This document shows positions 16,368 to 25,513 of a stretch of 64,000 nt of DNA, one piece after another (within the stretch, counting starts at the first letter, position 1; every line of letters begins with the position of its first letter). The DNA comes from Nocardiopsis listeri NBRC 13360 (GTDB lineage: Bacteria > Actinomycetota > Actinomycetes > Streptosporangiales > Streptosporangiaceae): NCBI RefSeq assembly GCF_001570765.1, contig NZ_BCSH01000040.1:1-64000 (forward strand), given 5' to 3'. A program made the translations under genes and the position numbers. The notes beneath the pieces are model-generated. The model worked only from the letters and a program-made list of their open reading frames with translations, searched no databases and was not told the DNA's origin.

Positions 16368-19300
16368 GTGTTCAGTCGTGTCGCCATCGTGAACCGTGGT
16401 GAGGCCGCCATGCGGCTCATCCACGCCGTCCGTGACATCGCCGCGGAGAGCGGAACACCGATCGAGACCGTCGCCCTGCACACCGACGTCGACCGCACGG
16501 CCGCGTTCGTGCGCGAGGCCGACCTGGCCTACGACCTCGGTCCCGCCGCCTCTCGCCCCTACCTGGACATGGAGGTGTTGGAGCGCGCCCTGGTGGACTC
16601 GGGCGCCGACGCCGCCTGGGTCGGGTGGGGTTTCGTCGCCGAGGATCCGGCCTTCGCCGAACTGTGCGAACGCGTCGGGGTCACCTTCGTCGGCCCCTCG
16701 CCGGAGGCCATGCGCAGGCTGGGCGACAAGATCGGCGCCAAGCTCATCGCCGAGGAGGTCGGGGTACCGGTCGCCCCGTGGAGCCGTGGCGCGGTCGAGA
16801 GCCTCGAAGAGGCCCTGGCCGCGGGTGAGCGAATCGGTTATCCGTTGATGCTCAAGGCCACCGCAGGTGGCGGTGGGCGCGGCATCCGCGTCATCAACGA
16901 CGGCGCGGAGCTCGCCGAGGCCTACGAGCGCACCAGCCAGGAGGCCGCCCGGGCCTTCGGCAGCGGCATCGTGTTCCTGGAGCGCCTGGTCACCGGCGCC
17001 CGCCACGTCGAGGTCCAGGTCATCGCCGACGGTCAGGGCACCGCTTGGGCGCTGGGCGTGCGCGACTGCTCGGTACAGCGCCGCAACCAGAAGGTCATCG
17101 AGGAGTCCGCCTCCCCGCTGCTGAGCCCGGAGCAGACCAAGGAGCTCAAGGAGTCTGCAGAGCGGCTGGCCGTCGCGGTGGACTACCGCGGCGCCGCCAC
17201 CGTGGAATTCCTCTACCACCCCGGTGAGAAGCTGTTCGCGTTCTTGGAGGTCAACACCCGCCTTCAGGTCGAGCACCCCATCACCGAGGCCACCACCGGG
17301 TTCGACCTGGTGCGCGGCCAGCTGCACGTGGCCGGCGGGGGGAGGCTGGAGGGCGCGGCCCCGGCCGAGCGCGGGCACGCGGTGGAGGCCCGGCTCAACG
17401 CCGAGGACCCCGACCGCGACTTCGCCCCCTCCCCCGGGCGCATCGCCCGCCTGGACCTGCCCGCGGGCCCCGGCATCCGCGTGGACACCGGTGTGGCCGA
17501 GGGCGACACCATCCCCGCCGACTTCGACTCCATGATCGCCAAGATCATCGCCTACGGGAGTGACCGCGAGCAGGCGATGGCGCGTCTGCGTCGGGCGATG
17601 CGCGAGACCACCGTGATCATCGAGGGCGGTGCCACCAACAAGAGCTTCGTGCTGGACCTGCTGGACCGACCCGAGGTGATCGACGCCTCCGCCGACACCG
17701 GGTGGATCGACCGGGTGCGCGCCGAGGGCGACCTGGTCTCGCACCGGCACTCCGCGGTGGCCCTGTCGGCCGCCGCCATCGAGGCTTACGAGGAAGAGGA
17801 GCGGGTCGAGCGACAGCGGCTGCTGTCCACCGCCTTCGGTGGGCGCCCCCAGGTGCAGCACGAGAGCGGTCGCCCGCTCGACCTGAAGCTGCGGGGGGTC
17901 GGCTACCGGGTACGGGTGGCGCGTCTGGGCGCCGACCGGTTCCGGGTGGTCGTGGCGTCCGGAGAGGACACGCGCACCGCCGACGTGGAGCTGGAGCGCT
18001 TCGACCGGCACAGCGGTCGCATCACCGTCAACGGCTCCCGCCACCACCTGCTCATCGGCGCCCACGGCCCGGTCCACCTGGTGGAGGTCGACGGTGTGGC
18101 GCACCGTGTGAGCCTGGACGAGGGCGGCGTGCTGCGTTCGCCCACGCCCGCCCTGGTGGTCGCCACCCCGGTGGCGGTCGGCGCCGAGGTCGAGGCCGGC
18201 GCTCCGGTGTTGGTGCTGGAGAGCATGAAGATGGAGACGGTGCTGCGCGCGCCGTTCCGCGCACGCCTGAAGGAGTGCACGGTGATCGTGGGCGCTCAGG
18301 TGGAGACCGGCGCCCCGCTGCTGCGTCTTGAGCCGCTGGCCGACACCGAGGAGGCCGAGGAGGCCGACACCGCCCCGGTCGAGCTCGACCTTCCCTCCCC
18401 GTCCGAGGACGTCCCCGTGGTCGAGCGTCTCGCGCGTGGCCGCGAGGACCTGCTCGGCCTGCTGTTGGGCTTCGACGTCGACCCGTTGGACGAGCGCCGG
18501 GTGTTCGACGAGTACCTGGCGGCCCGACACGAGGCGGTCTCCGCCGGCCACCGCCCCCTGGCCGCCGAGCTGGACCTGCTCGACGTGTTCGCCGACCTGG
18601 CCGATCTGAGCCGCAACCGGCCCGCCGGTGCGGACGACGTCGGCGACACCCACGTGCACAGCCCCCGCGAGTACCTGCACACCTACCTGCAGAGTCTGGA
18701 CGTGGAGCGGGCCGGGCTGCCCGAGTCGTTCCAGACCAGGCTGTCCCGTGCCCTGGCGCACTACGGGGTGACCGACCTGGAGCGCACCCCCGAACTGGAG
18801 GCCGCGGTCTTCCGCGTCTTCCTCGCCCAGCAGCGTTCTTCCAGCGACGCGCGCCTGGTCACCGGTCTGCTGCGCGCCTGGCTACAGGACGCTCCGCCCG
18901 AGGCCGAGTTGCACGAGCCCACCGGTCTGGCCCTGGAACGGCTCGTGGCCGCCACCCAGGTTCGCTTCCCGGCCGTGGCCGACCTCGCCCGAGGCGTGGT
19001 GTTCGCGTGGTTCGGTCAGCCCATGCTGCGCCGACACCGCGCCCAGGTCTACGCCGAGGTGCGCCGTCACCTGCGTCACCTGGACCAGAACCCGGACTCG
19101 CCCGAGCGCGCCGAGCGCGTGGCCGCCATGGTGCGCACCACCGAACCGCTGGTGCGCCTGCTCGGTCAGCGACTGGTCCGCGCCGACCTGGACAACGCCG
19201 TGCTGTTGGAGGTGCTGACCCGCCGTTACTACGGCAACAAGGGTCTGGCCGACGTGCGCACCACACGTGGTTCGGGGTGCACCTACGTGGTGGCCGAACG

Positions 19301-21836
19301 CGCCGGGGTGCGCCTGGTGTCGGCCGCCGTCGGGTTCGAGAACCTGGGAGACGCGGTCCGGGGCCTGGCCGAGCACGCCCAGGGCGACCTTCCGGTGGAC
19401 GCCGACCTGTACCTGTCCTGGGAGAAGCAGCCCGAGGACTTCGACGCGACGGCAGCCGCTCTGCACCAGGCCGTGAACCTGCACCCGATGCCCGCGGGCG
19501 TGCGCCGCCTGACCACCACCGTCGCCGGTCGCGACGGCTCGGTCATGCACCACCACTTCACGTTCCGTCCCTCCTCCTCCGGTTTGGAGGAGGACCGGCT
19601 CATCCGCGGGCTGCACCCGCACATCGCCGAGCGCATGCAGATGGAGCGCTGGAACCGGTTCGACCTGACCCGTCTGCCGTCCGCGGACGAGGAGGTGTAC
19701 CTGTTCCGGGCCGTGGCGCGGGAGAACCCCTCCGACAACCGGCTGGTCGCCTTCACCCAGATCCGCGACCTGACCGAGCTGCGCGACCACGAGGGCAGGC
19801 TCATCTCCCTGCCCACCGCCGAGAACACCATCGCCACCTGCCTGGACTCGATCCGTCGCGCCCAGGCCGGACGACCGAAGAAGAAGCGGTTCGACACCAA
19901 CCGGATCGTCATGTACGTGTGGCCCCCGGTCGGCATCACCGACGAGGAGATCCAGGCGATCGGGCGGCGGGTCCTGCCCACCGTCGCCGGGGCCGGTCTG
20001 GAGGAGATCCTCTTCATCGCGCGCCGTCGCGACGCCGAGACCGGTGAGCTGGTCAAGACGGCGGTACGGGTGCCCTTCGACGCCACCGGCGAACCGGGCC
20101 TGGCCATCGGTGGTCTGTCCACCGAGCCGGTCGAACCGGTCGACGACTACCGCCAGAAGGTGCTGCGCGCCGGCAGCCGCAACACCGTCTACCCCTACGA
20201 GCTCACCGACCTGCTCGGCGACTTCGTCGAGCACGACCTGGACGAGCACCACGCGCTGGTTCCGGTGGACCGCCCCAAGGGACGCAACTCCGCGGCGATC
20301 GTCGCCGGTGTGGTCACCACCCGCACCCGACGCCACCACGAGGGCATGAGCCGGGTGGTGCTGCTGGGCGACCCCACCAAGTCGCTGGGCGCGCTGTCGG
20401 AGGCCGAGTGCCGCCGGGTCATCGCGGCTCTGGACCTGGCCGAGCGGATGGACGTTCCGCTGGAATGGTACGCGCTGTCCGCGGGCGCCCGCATCTCCAT
20501 GGACTCGGGCACCGAGAACATGGACTGGGTGGCCGCGGCGCTCAAGCGCATCGTGGAGTTCACCCAGGACGGCCGTGAGATCAACATCGTCGTGGCGGGC
20601 ATCAACGTCGGCGCGCAACCGTACTGGAACGCCGAGGCGACGATGCTCATGCACACCAAGGGCATCCTGGTGATGACCCCGGACTCGGCGATGGTACTCA
20701 CCGGCAAGCAGTCGCTGGACTTCTCCGGTGGCGTGTCGGCCGAGGACAACCACGGCATCGGCGGCTACGACCGGGTCATGGGCCCCAACGGGCAGGCCCA
20801 GTACTGGGCGCCCAACCTCATCGCCGCCCGCGACATCCTCATGGCGCACTACGAGCACACCTACATCGCGCCGGGTGAGCAGGCTCCGCGACGGGCCGCG
20901 ACCTCCGACCCCGCCGACCGGGACGTCTCGGACTTCCCGCACGTGGTGGAGGGCAGCGACTTCACCACCGTCGGGGAGATCTTCTCCAGTGCGGCCAACC
21001 CCGACCGCAAGAAGCCGTTCGACATCCGAACCGTGATGCGGGCGCTGTCGGACCAGGACCATCCGGTGCTGGAGCGCTGGGCCGGCATGGCCGAGGCCGA
21101 CACCGCGGCGGTGCAGGACGTGCACTTGGGCGGGATCCCGGTGTGCCTGTTGGGCATCGAGTCGCGGTCGGTGCCGCGACGCGGTTTCCCGCCGGCGGAC
21201 GGCCCCGACACCTACACCGCGGGCACCCTGTTCCCGCAGTCGTCGAAGAAGGCGGCACGGGCGATCAACGCCGCCAGCGGCAACCGTCCACTGGTGGTGC
21301 TGGCCAACCTGTCGGGCTTCGACGGATCGCCGGAGTCCATGCGCAGGCTCCAGTTGGAGTACGGCGCGGAGATCGGTCGGGCGATCGTGAACTTCGAGGG
21401 CCCGATCGTGTTCTGCGTGATCTCCCGGTACCACGGTGGTGCGTTCGTGGTCTTCTCCAAGGCGCTCAACCCGAACATGACGGTGCTGGCCCTGGAGGGC
21501 TCGTTCGCGTCGGTGTTGGGCGGCGCCCCGGCCGCCGCGGTGGTCTTCTCCGGTGAGGTCAACGCCCGTACCGCGGCCGACCCGCGGGTCGGGGAACTGG
21601 AGGGACGTCTGGCCGAGTCCTCAGGGACGGGGCGGGCGACCCTGGCCGCCGAGCTGGAGGAGGTTCGTGCCTCGGTGCGTTCGGAGAAGCTGGGCGAGGT
21701 GGCCGCGGAGTTCGACCGGGTGCACAGCATCCAGCGGGCCGTCGAGGTGGGTTCGGTGGACGCGGTGATCCGCGCCGCCGAGATGCGTCCGCGCATCATC
21801 GAGGCCATCGAGGCGCACCAGGGCGCTCAGCGGTAA
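16368..21836 (+). CDS. Single-chain biotin-dependent acyl-CoA carboxylase (BC-BCCP-central-CT)
   Basis: An 1,822-residue multidomain enzyme. Biotin carboxylase fills residues 1-470, with an ATP-grasp Gly loop (KATAGGGGRGIRV), HVEVQV and EVNTRLQVEHP. Biotin attachment is Lys621 in ESMKMET. A central region of about 600 residues follows, then a carboxyltransferase from roughly 1250 to the end, with SAGARISMDSGTENMDW and the acyl-CoA half around SRYHGGAFVVFSKALN. This order and the long central region match eukaryotic acetyl-CoA carboxylase rather than the usual split actinobacterial AccA/AccB complexes. It should carboxylate acetyl-, propionyl- or longer acyl-CoA; specificity is not readable. 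GTG 16368 follows AAGGG by ten bases. Confidence 0.88.
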   Translation: MFSRVAIVNRGEAAMRLIHAVRDIAAESGTPIETVALHTDVDRTAAFVREADLAYDLGPAASRPYLDMEVLERALVDSGADAAWVGWGFVAEDPAFAELCERVGVTFVGPSPEAMRRLGDKIGAKLIAEEVGVPVAPWSRGAVESLEEALAAGERIGYPLMLKATAGGGGRGIRVINDGAELAEAYERTSQEAARAFGSGIVFLERLVTGARHVEVQVIADGQGTAWALGVRDCSVQRRNQKVIEESASPLLSPEQTKELKESAERLAVAVDYRGAATVEFLYHPGEKLFAFLEVNTRLQVEHPITEATTGFDLVRGQLHVAGGGRLEGAAPAERGHAVEARLNAEDPDRDFAPSPGRIARLDLPAGPGIRVDTGVAEGDTIPADFDSMIAKIIAYGSDREQAMARLRRAMRETTVIIEGGATNKSFVLDLLDRPEVIDASADTGWIDRVRAEGDLVSHRHSAVALSAAAIEAYEEEERVERQRLLSTAFGGRPQVQHESGRPLDLKLRGVGYRVRVARLGADRFRVVVASGEDTRTADVELERFDRHSGRITVNGSRHHLLIGAHGPVHLVEVDGVAHRVSLDEGGVLRSPTPALVVATPVAVGAEVEAGAPVLVLESMKMETVLRAPFRARLKECTVIVGAQVETGAPLLRLEPLADTEEAEEADTAPVELDLPSPSEDVPVVERLARGREDLLGLLLGFDVDPLDERRVFDEYLAARHEAVSAGHRPLAAELDLLDVFADLADLSRNRPAGADDVGDTHVHSPREYLHTYLQSLDVERAGLPESFQTRLSRALAHYGVTDLERTPELEAAVFRVFLAQQRSSSDARLVTGLLRAWLQDAPPEAELHEPTGLALERLVAATQVRFPAVADLARGVVFAWFGQPMLRRHRAQVYAEVRRHLRHLDQNPDSPERAERVAAMVRTTEPLVRLLGQRLVRADLDNAVLLEVLTRRYYGNKGLADVRTTRGSGCTYVVAERAGVRLVSAAVGFENLGDAVRGLAEHAQGDLPVDADLYLSWEKQPEDFDATAAALHQAVNLHPMPAGVRRLTTTVAGRDGSVMHHHFTFRPSSSGLEEDRLIRGLHPHIAERMQMERWNRFDLTRLPSADEEVYLFRAVARENPSDNRLVAFTQIRDLTELRDHEGRLISLPTAENTIATCLDSIRRAQAGRPKKKRFDTNRIVMYVWPPVGITDEEIQAIGRRVLPTVAGAGLEEILFIARRRDAETGELVKTAVRVPFDATGEPGLAIGGLSTEPVEPVDDYRQKVLRAGSRNTVYPYELTDLLGDFVEHDLDEHHALVPVDRPKGRNSAAIVAGVVTTRTRRHHEGMSRVVLLGDPTKSLGALSEAECRRVIAALDLAERMDVPLEWYALSAGARISMDSGTENMDWVAAALKRIVEFTQDGREINIVVAGINVGAQPYWNAEATMLMHTKGILVMTPDSAMVLTGKQSLDFSGGVSAEDNHGIGGYDRVMGPNGQAQYWAPNLIAARDILMAHYEHTYIAPGEQAPRRAATSDPADRDVSDFPHVVEGSDFTTVGEIFSSAANPDRKKPFDIRTVMRALSDQDHPVLERWAGMAEADTAAVQDVHLGGIPVCLLGIESRSVPRRGFPPADGPDTYTAGTLFPQSSKKAARAINAASGNRPLVVLANLSGFDGSPESMRRLQLEYGAEIGRAIVNFEGPIVFCVISRYHGGAFVVFSKALNPNMTVLALEGSFASVLGGAPAAAVVFSGEVNARTAADPRVGELEGRLAESSGTGRATLAAELEEVRASVRSEKLGEVAAEFDRVHSIQRAVEVGSVDAVIRAAEMRPRIIEAIEAHQGAQR

Positions 21837-21845
21837 CCGGTAAGC

Positions 21846-21883
21846 GAAAGGGGCCCACCGAGAACTCTCGGCGGGCCCCTTTC
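21846..21883 (+). terminator. Strong hairpin terminator after the carboxylase
   Basis: Two 18-base arms (GAAAGGGGCCCACCGAGA and TCTCGGCGGGCCCCTTTC) pair with one mismatch, ten bases after the stop codon. Confidence 0.85.
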
Positions 21884-22072
21884 ACGCTCGGGTGGGCCGG
21901 CACGGCGGTCGCCTCACGGCGGATGGCACAACAGGGTTCCTGCCACCTGACGGTGCGGTATTCCCTGAAGGCTGTGTGTAGAGCCCGGGGGACACTTGAT
22001 ACCGCGCCGACCCACCACGTGTAACGGGCCCACCCCCTCCCCTATTCCACCTCCGTCCTCATCGATGAAAGA

Positions 22073-22993
22073 TCACGACCGGTCGGATCCGTCGGAGACC
22101 TGCTCGGAATCGGAGAGCCTGGTGAGCGGGGTGCGGACGCTCCCTCCGGTGAGGACGGTGTGGACACCGACCGCCACGGACTCGATGGTCTCGACCCCGT
22201 ACTGCATACCAGGGGCGTCCGCGGTGCCGTCGGTGAGCACCACCAGGTCGTAGTCGCCGATCGGGGTGTCCTGGAACCCACCGATGCTGTTGATCCGCCA
22301 GGTGTCGGTGTCCGGGTAGGGCAACCACCCGTTCTTCAGGTACACGGTGGCGTCTGCGGGAGCCCCGGTGGGCACGCCCCAGCGCTGTTCGTCGATCACG
22401 TCGCCCATGAGCCCGCGCGCGTAGTCCCTCTGGCCCGCGCCGAGCACGTCGTTGTCGGTGCGCAGCAGTTCGAGGAGGGTGAGCTGGTCGTCGGCGGTGA
22501 TCTTCATGAGACCGACGAAGCCGTCCGGGTGCAGGACGGTGTCGTCCATGCCCGCCAGGTCGAGGAAGTCCTGGATGCGTTCGGCTCCGAGTCGATCGCG
22601 CAGCTCAACCGCGGAGTCGTTACCGGACACCGTGATCATGTCGGTGGCGAGATCGTCCTCGCTGTCGGTGAGTTCGCGGTCCTCGTCCATGGTCAGGCGC
22701 AGCAGCGCCCCGAGGACCACCACCTTGCCCACGCTGGCGGCGTCGAACTCGGCGGTGGGGTCGAGTCCGCACCGGAGGTCGCCGTCGTGGGCGGACACCC
22801 CCACCGAGACACGTCCGTCGCGTGCCTCGACCCGCTCACGGATCTCCTCGGAGAGGCGTTCGGCGACCTCGGGGTGGGTGTCGGAGGCGCAGACGGGGTT
22901 CTGGATGTCGGCGGCCGCGTTGGTCGGTACCAGCAGGGTGAGTCCCAGGGCACAGGTGGCGGTGAGGGCGACGGGGGTTCGATTCGTGGGCAT
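22073..22993 (-). CDS. Secreted serine beta-lactamase-like hydrolase
   Basis: A 306-residue exported protein with a signal peptide (hydrophobic 8-24, cut near NAAA-D). Three active-site boxes of the beta-lactamase/DD-peptidase fold are present: Ser87-x-x-Lys90 in AASVGK, Ser123-Gly-Asn125 and Lys220-Asn-Gly222. The third box is usually Lys-Thr-Gly, so the Asn is unusual, and I see no clear class A Glu166 in the omega-loop region. It may be a class A-like enzyme with altered activity or a peptidase. ATG 22993 fits the signal peptide; the longer open frame to 23461 runs over pseudogene debris. Confidence 0.82.
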   Translation of the reverse strand: MPTNRTPVALTATCALGLTLLVPTNAAADIQNPVCASDTHPEVAERLSEEIRERVEARDGRVSVGVSAHDGDLRCGLDPTAEFDAASVGKVVVLGALLRLTMDEDRELTDSEDDLATDMITVSGNDSAVELRDRLGAERIQDFLDLAGMDDTVLHPDGFVGLMKITADDQLTLLELLRTDNDVLGAGQRDYARGLMGDVIDEQRWGVPTGAPADATVYLKNGWLPYPDTDTWRINSIGGFQDTPIGDYDLVVLTDGTADAPGMQYGVETIESVAVGVHTVLTGGSVRTPLTRLSDSEQVSDGSDRS

Positions 22994-23326
22994 GCGGTGT
23001 GTCCCTCCAAGGGGGCGTCGACCGCCACACCGACCCCGGCCGCGACCAGGGCACGGCGCAGGGTGTTCGAACGTCGATTCGCCGTCCATGGTGCCGCATG
23101 GGCGGCGCTTTCGCCCACGACACTCCGCGAGATTCACGGGTGGGGCCGCGTTCGGCCGGCCTGGAAGGCCTACGGGTCGTTGCCGATCAGCGGGCCGAGC
23201 AACACGGTCACCCCCGCCGCGACCCGGGAACGCCTCGGCGTGCAGAGGGGACGGTTCCGCGTCGTGGACGCGGAACCGGACGCGGACCTGGATCAGTCGT
23301 CCTCTTCCTCGTGGTGGTCGAGGTCG

Positions 23327-23586
23327 GTGGTGTGCCTGCGCCAGTAGCCGGTCCGCCTCGCTGGTCCGGTTGCGCACGAAGCCGAGTGCGGCCGTTTGGA
23401 GGGCCCCGCACTGAAGGATCCGAAGAACCCGTTGAAGACGGCGATCGCGTAGATCGCCCACAACCAGGGTTCGTTGGGCAGGAGCGTCTTGGCGGCCGGC
23501 GCTCCGAAGCCGAAGATGGAGATGAGCCGGGCGACGAAGACGAGCCTGAACTCGCGGCTCAGCCGGAGGGGACCGATGTCGACCAT
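23327..23586 (-). pseudogene. Remnant of an EntS-like MFS exporter (truncated and frameshifted)
   Basis: Reading left from 23586, MVDIGPLRLSREFRLVFVARL then ISIFGFG resembles the first helix of EntS/enterobactin-exporter-type MFS proteins. It jumps to NEPWLWAIYAIAVFNGFFGSFSA, as if about 40 residues between helices were lost. Near 23410 the similarity shifts to another frame (GALQTAALGFVRNRTSEADRLLA), a pattern typical of the next helix in that family. Nothing recognisable follows. Deletion plus frameshift make this a decayed gene. Based on family patterns recalled, not on an alignment. Confidence 0.5.
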
Positions 23587-23642
23587 CAGCTGGGAGAGTT
23601 CCACGGGGTCCTTCGCGGGTGGTGGGTGGCGTCGTTGCGGTT

Positions 23643-23750
23643 CACCGACTCCAGGCCCGCGACGACCTCGGCGGGTTCGATGCGCACCCCGCCGATCTCG
23701 ACCTGGTCGTCGGCGCGTCTCAGGTAAACGTCGGCGCGCCCCGTGCGCAT
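23643..23750 (-). pseudogene. Fragment of an NRPS adenylation domain (A7-A8 core region)
   Basis: About 36 codons read MRTGRADVYLRRADDQ then VEIGGVRIEPAEVVAGLESV. This matches the A8 core GRxDxQVKIRGxRIELGEIE, with remnants of the A7 region fused in front. There is no start, no upstream domain and no carrier protein. It lies directly upstream of the exporter remnant in the same direction, as siderophore NRPS and exporter genes often do. Confidence 0.55.
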
Positions 23751-23925
23751 CCCCCGGGAGACGGGCGAAACCACGCGAGAGTGAGGTGGCCGTCACCTGG
23801 AAGTCGCGCTCCGATCGGGCCGACGACTCCACAACCCCGGGTCCGGCCCCCGACAAGGGTGTCCTAACCTGATGAAGGCCGCCCCCGCAGCACGTCGCGC
23901 CTTGCCACGAACCCGAGGAACCACC

Positions 23926-24273
23926 TTGAACTTCAATTCCCTGTCCGCCCTGGCCTTCCGCGTGGTGGCCGTATTCGAGGCCTTCACCTGGGTCGGGCTC
24001 TTGGCCGGCATGTACTTCAAGTACCTGGGCAACGGCAGCGAGCTCGGCGTACAGATCTTCGGCCCGCTGCACGGTGGGGCCTTCGTGGCGTACGGACTGG
24101 TCGCCCTGTTGGTCGCCTACCGATTCCGGTGGGGCGCCTGGCCGACCCTGGTGGCGCTGGCCGCGTCGGTTCCTCCGCTGGGCACCCTCCTCGCGGACTG
24201 GTGGTTGCACCGGACCGGACGCCTGAACCCCGAGCGCGCCAAGACCGGGCAAACGCCCGAACCGGTGGCCTGA
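23926..24273 (+). CDS. DUF3817-like small membrane protein
   Basis: A 115-residue inner-membrane protein with three or four helices: FRVVAVFEAFTWVGLLAGMYFKYL, GPLHGGAFVAYGLVALLVAY and WPTLVALAASVPPLGTLLADWWL. The FEAFTWVGLL and GPLHGGAF elements are what I associate with DUF3817, short actinobacterial proteins of unknown role. TTG 23926 has GAGGA seven bases upstream and begins the protein just before helix 1. An ATG at 23872 would add 18 residues of no clear character and is the alternative. Confidence 0.72.
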   Translation: MNFNSLSALAFRVVAVFEAFTWVGLLAGMYFKYLGNGSELGVQIFGPLHGGAFVAYGLVALLVAYRFRWGAWPTLVALAASVPPLGTLLADWWLHRTGRLNPERAKTGQTPEPVA

Positions 24274-24297
24274 TCCCACCGTTCGAAACGAATCCCC

Positions 24298-24329
24298 GAG
24301 CGGGTCACGATTCCTTTCGTGACCCGCTC
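24298..24329 (+). terminator. Perfect hairpin terminator
   Basis: GAGCGGGTCACGA and TCGTGACCCGCTC form a perfect 13-bp stem around TTCCTT, 24 bases after the membrane-protein stop. Confidence 0.8.
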
Positions 24330-24550
24330 TCGTCGTTTCCGCCGAACCCGGACCCCGTCGGCCACTTCAGCCACAGGAGGTCACTCCCCTACCTCAGAAT
24401 GATCTTCCCGAGAAGGGGTGTAAAAGGTTTACCAATTGACCGATAGCGGACAACAGAAACTTTCATTGACCCCTTTGCGTGCGGAAAGGGATCCGTGTTC
24501 AGTTGTGACCGCCAAGTAACCTCCCCGATCCGAGAAGGGCTCCCCCCGCT

Positions 24551-25354
24551 ATGTGTCAGCAAGATGGACCCGCACGTCGCACGGTCTTGCAGGGAGCGGC
24601 CGTCGCCTCCGGCGCCGCCCTCGTCGCAGGTGCCGGTGTGGCCACCGCGAACGCCCAGACCCGGGCCGCGGCGGCCGAACCGGCGATGTACTTCCGCGCC
24701 GACTGGAACGCCCGACCACCGTCGAGCCCCGTCCAGGTCCTGGCGGCCCCTCCCACCCACGTGGTCGTCCACCACACCGCGACCCCCAACAGCACCGACT
24801 ACTCCGAGGCCCACGCCCTGGCGCTGTCCAGGTCGATCCAGAACCACCACATGGACACCCAGGGCTGGATCGACGCGGGCCAGCAGTTCACCATCAGCCG
24901 TGGCGGGCACCTGATGGAGGGTCGCAACCTCGCCGTCGTGGCCGTCCGCGAGGGCACCCACTGCGTCGGCACCCACGTCGCCGACCACAACGGCACCACC
25001 GTGGGCATCGAGAACGAGGGCATCTACATGGAGGAGGGCCCCACCCAGGAGCTCACCGACAGGCTCATCGAAACCCTCGCCTGGTTGTGCGGTGCCTACG
25101 GCCTCGACCCGCAGCAGGCCATCGTGGGGCACCGCGACTTCAACTCCACCGCCTGCCCCGGTGACGTGCTCTACGCGATGTTGCCCGAGCTGCGCGACGC
25201 GGTGAGCGGTCTGATGGCCGCCCAGGGCATGGAGTCCGGTACCGCCGACGTGGCGGCCGAGGACCGTCCCACCTATCCGTCGGCCCCCGAGGACGAGCCC
25301 CGGCGCGAGTTCTTCCACGGCCCCGGTCGCGGAGCCGACGACTTCAGCCGCTGA
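24551..25354 (+). CDS. Tat-exported N-acetylmuramoyl-L-alanine amidase (PGRP/amidase_2 type)
   Basis: A 267-residue cell-wall hydrolase. The leader has twin arginines (ARRTVLQGAAVASGAAL, residues 8-24) and an alanine-rich hydrophobic stretch cut near ANA-QT, a Tat signal. The amidase domain spans about 47-220. The zinc ligands are His74 in VVVHHTAT, His194 in VGHRDFNS and Cys202 in TACPG, with GIENEGIY and QFTISRGGHLMEGR between. It should cleave the MurNAc to L-Ala bond in peptidoglycan. A 45-residue acidic tail follows. The 220-base leader before the gene is comparatively AT-rich for this window and may hold its promoter; I could not fit a known riboswitch to it. Confidence 0.92.
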   Translation: MCQQDGPARRTVLQGAAVASGAALVAGAGVATANAQTRAAAAEPAMYFRADWNARPPSSPVQVLAAPPTHVVVHHTATPNSTDYSEAHALALSRSIQNHHMDTQGWIDAGQQFTISRGGHLMEGRNLAVVAVREGTHCVGTHVADHNGTTVGIENEGIYMEEGPTQELTDRLIETLAWLCGAYGLDPQQAIVGHRDFNSTACPGDVLYAMLPELRDAVSGLMAAQGMESGTADVAAEDRPTYPSAPEDEPRREFFHGPGRGADDFSR

Positions 25355-25393
25355 TCACCGGATACGACGACTCCCCGCTCGTCGTCGACTGAC

Positions 25394-25427
25394 AGGGGGC
25401 GGCGCCACCGGAGAGGCGCCGCCCCCT
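25394..25427 (+). terminator. Perfect hairpin terminator after the amidase
   Basis: AGGGGGCGGCGCC and GGCGCCGCCCCCT form a 13-bp perfect stem with an 8-base loop, then CTTCG. Confidence 0.85.
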
Positions 25428-25513
25428 CTTCGTCCCCGGGACCGGCGCCCCGTTTCCGTCGGAGGACTCCGCTGGCCTCGGAGCGCTCGACGAACGTGGA
25501 AGGGAATCCGGTG

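Noticed and set aside
16248..21434. Two long minus-strand open frames opposite the carboxylase
   Set aside because: Shadow frames rich in Val/Gly/His/Gln with no domains; the plus strand encodes all carboxylase motifs.
24330..24550. Possible c-di-AMP (ydaO-type) riboswitch before the amidase
   Set aside because: Such switches often precede actinobacterial cell-wall hydrolase genes, but I could not find the conserved core or pairing elements in this leader.
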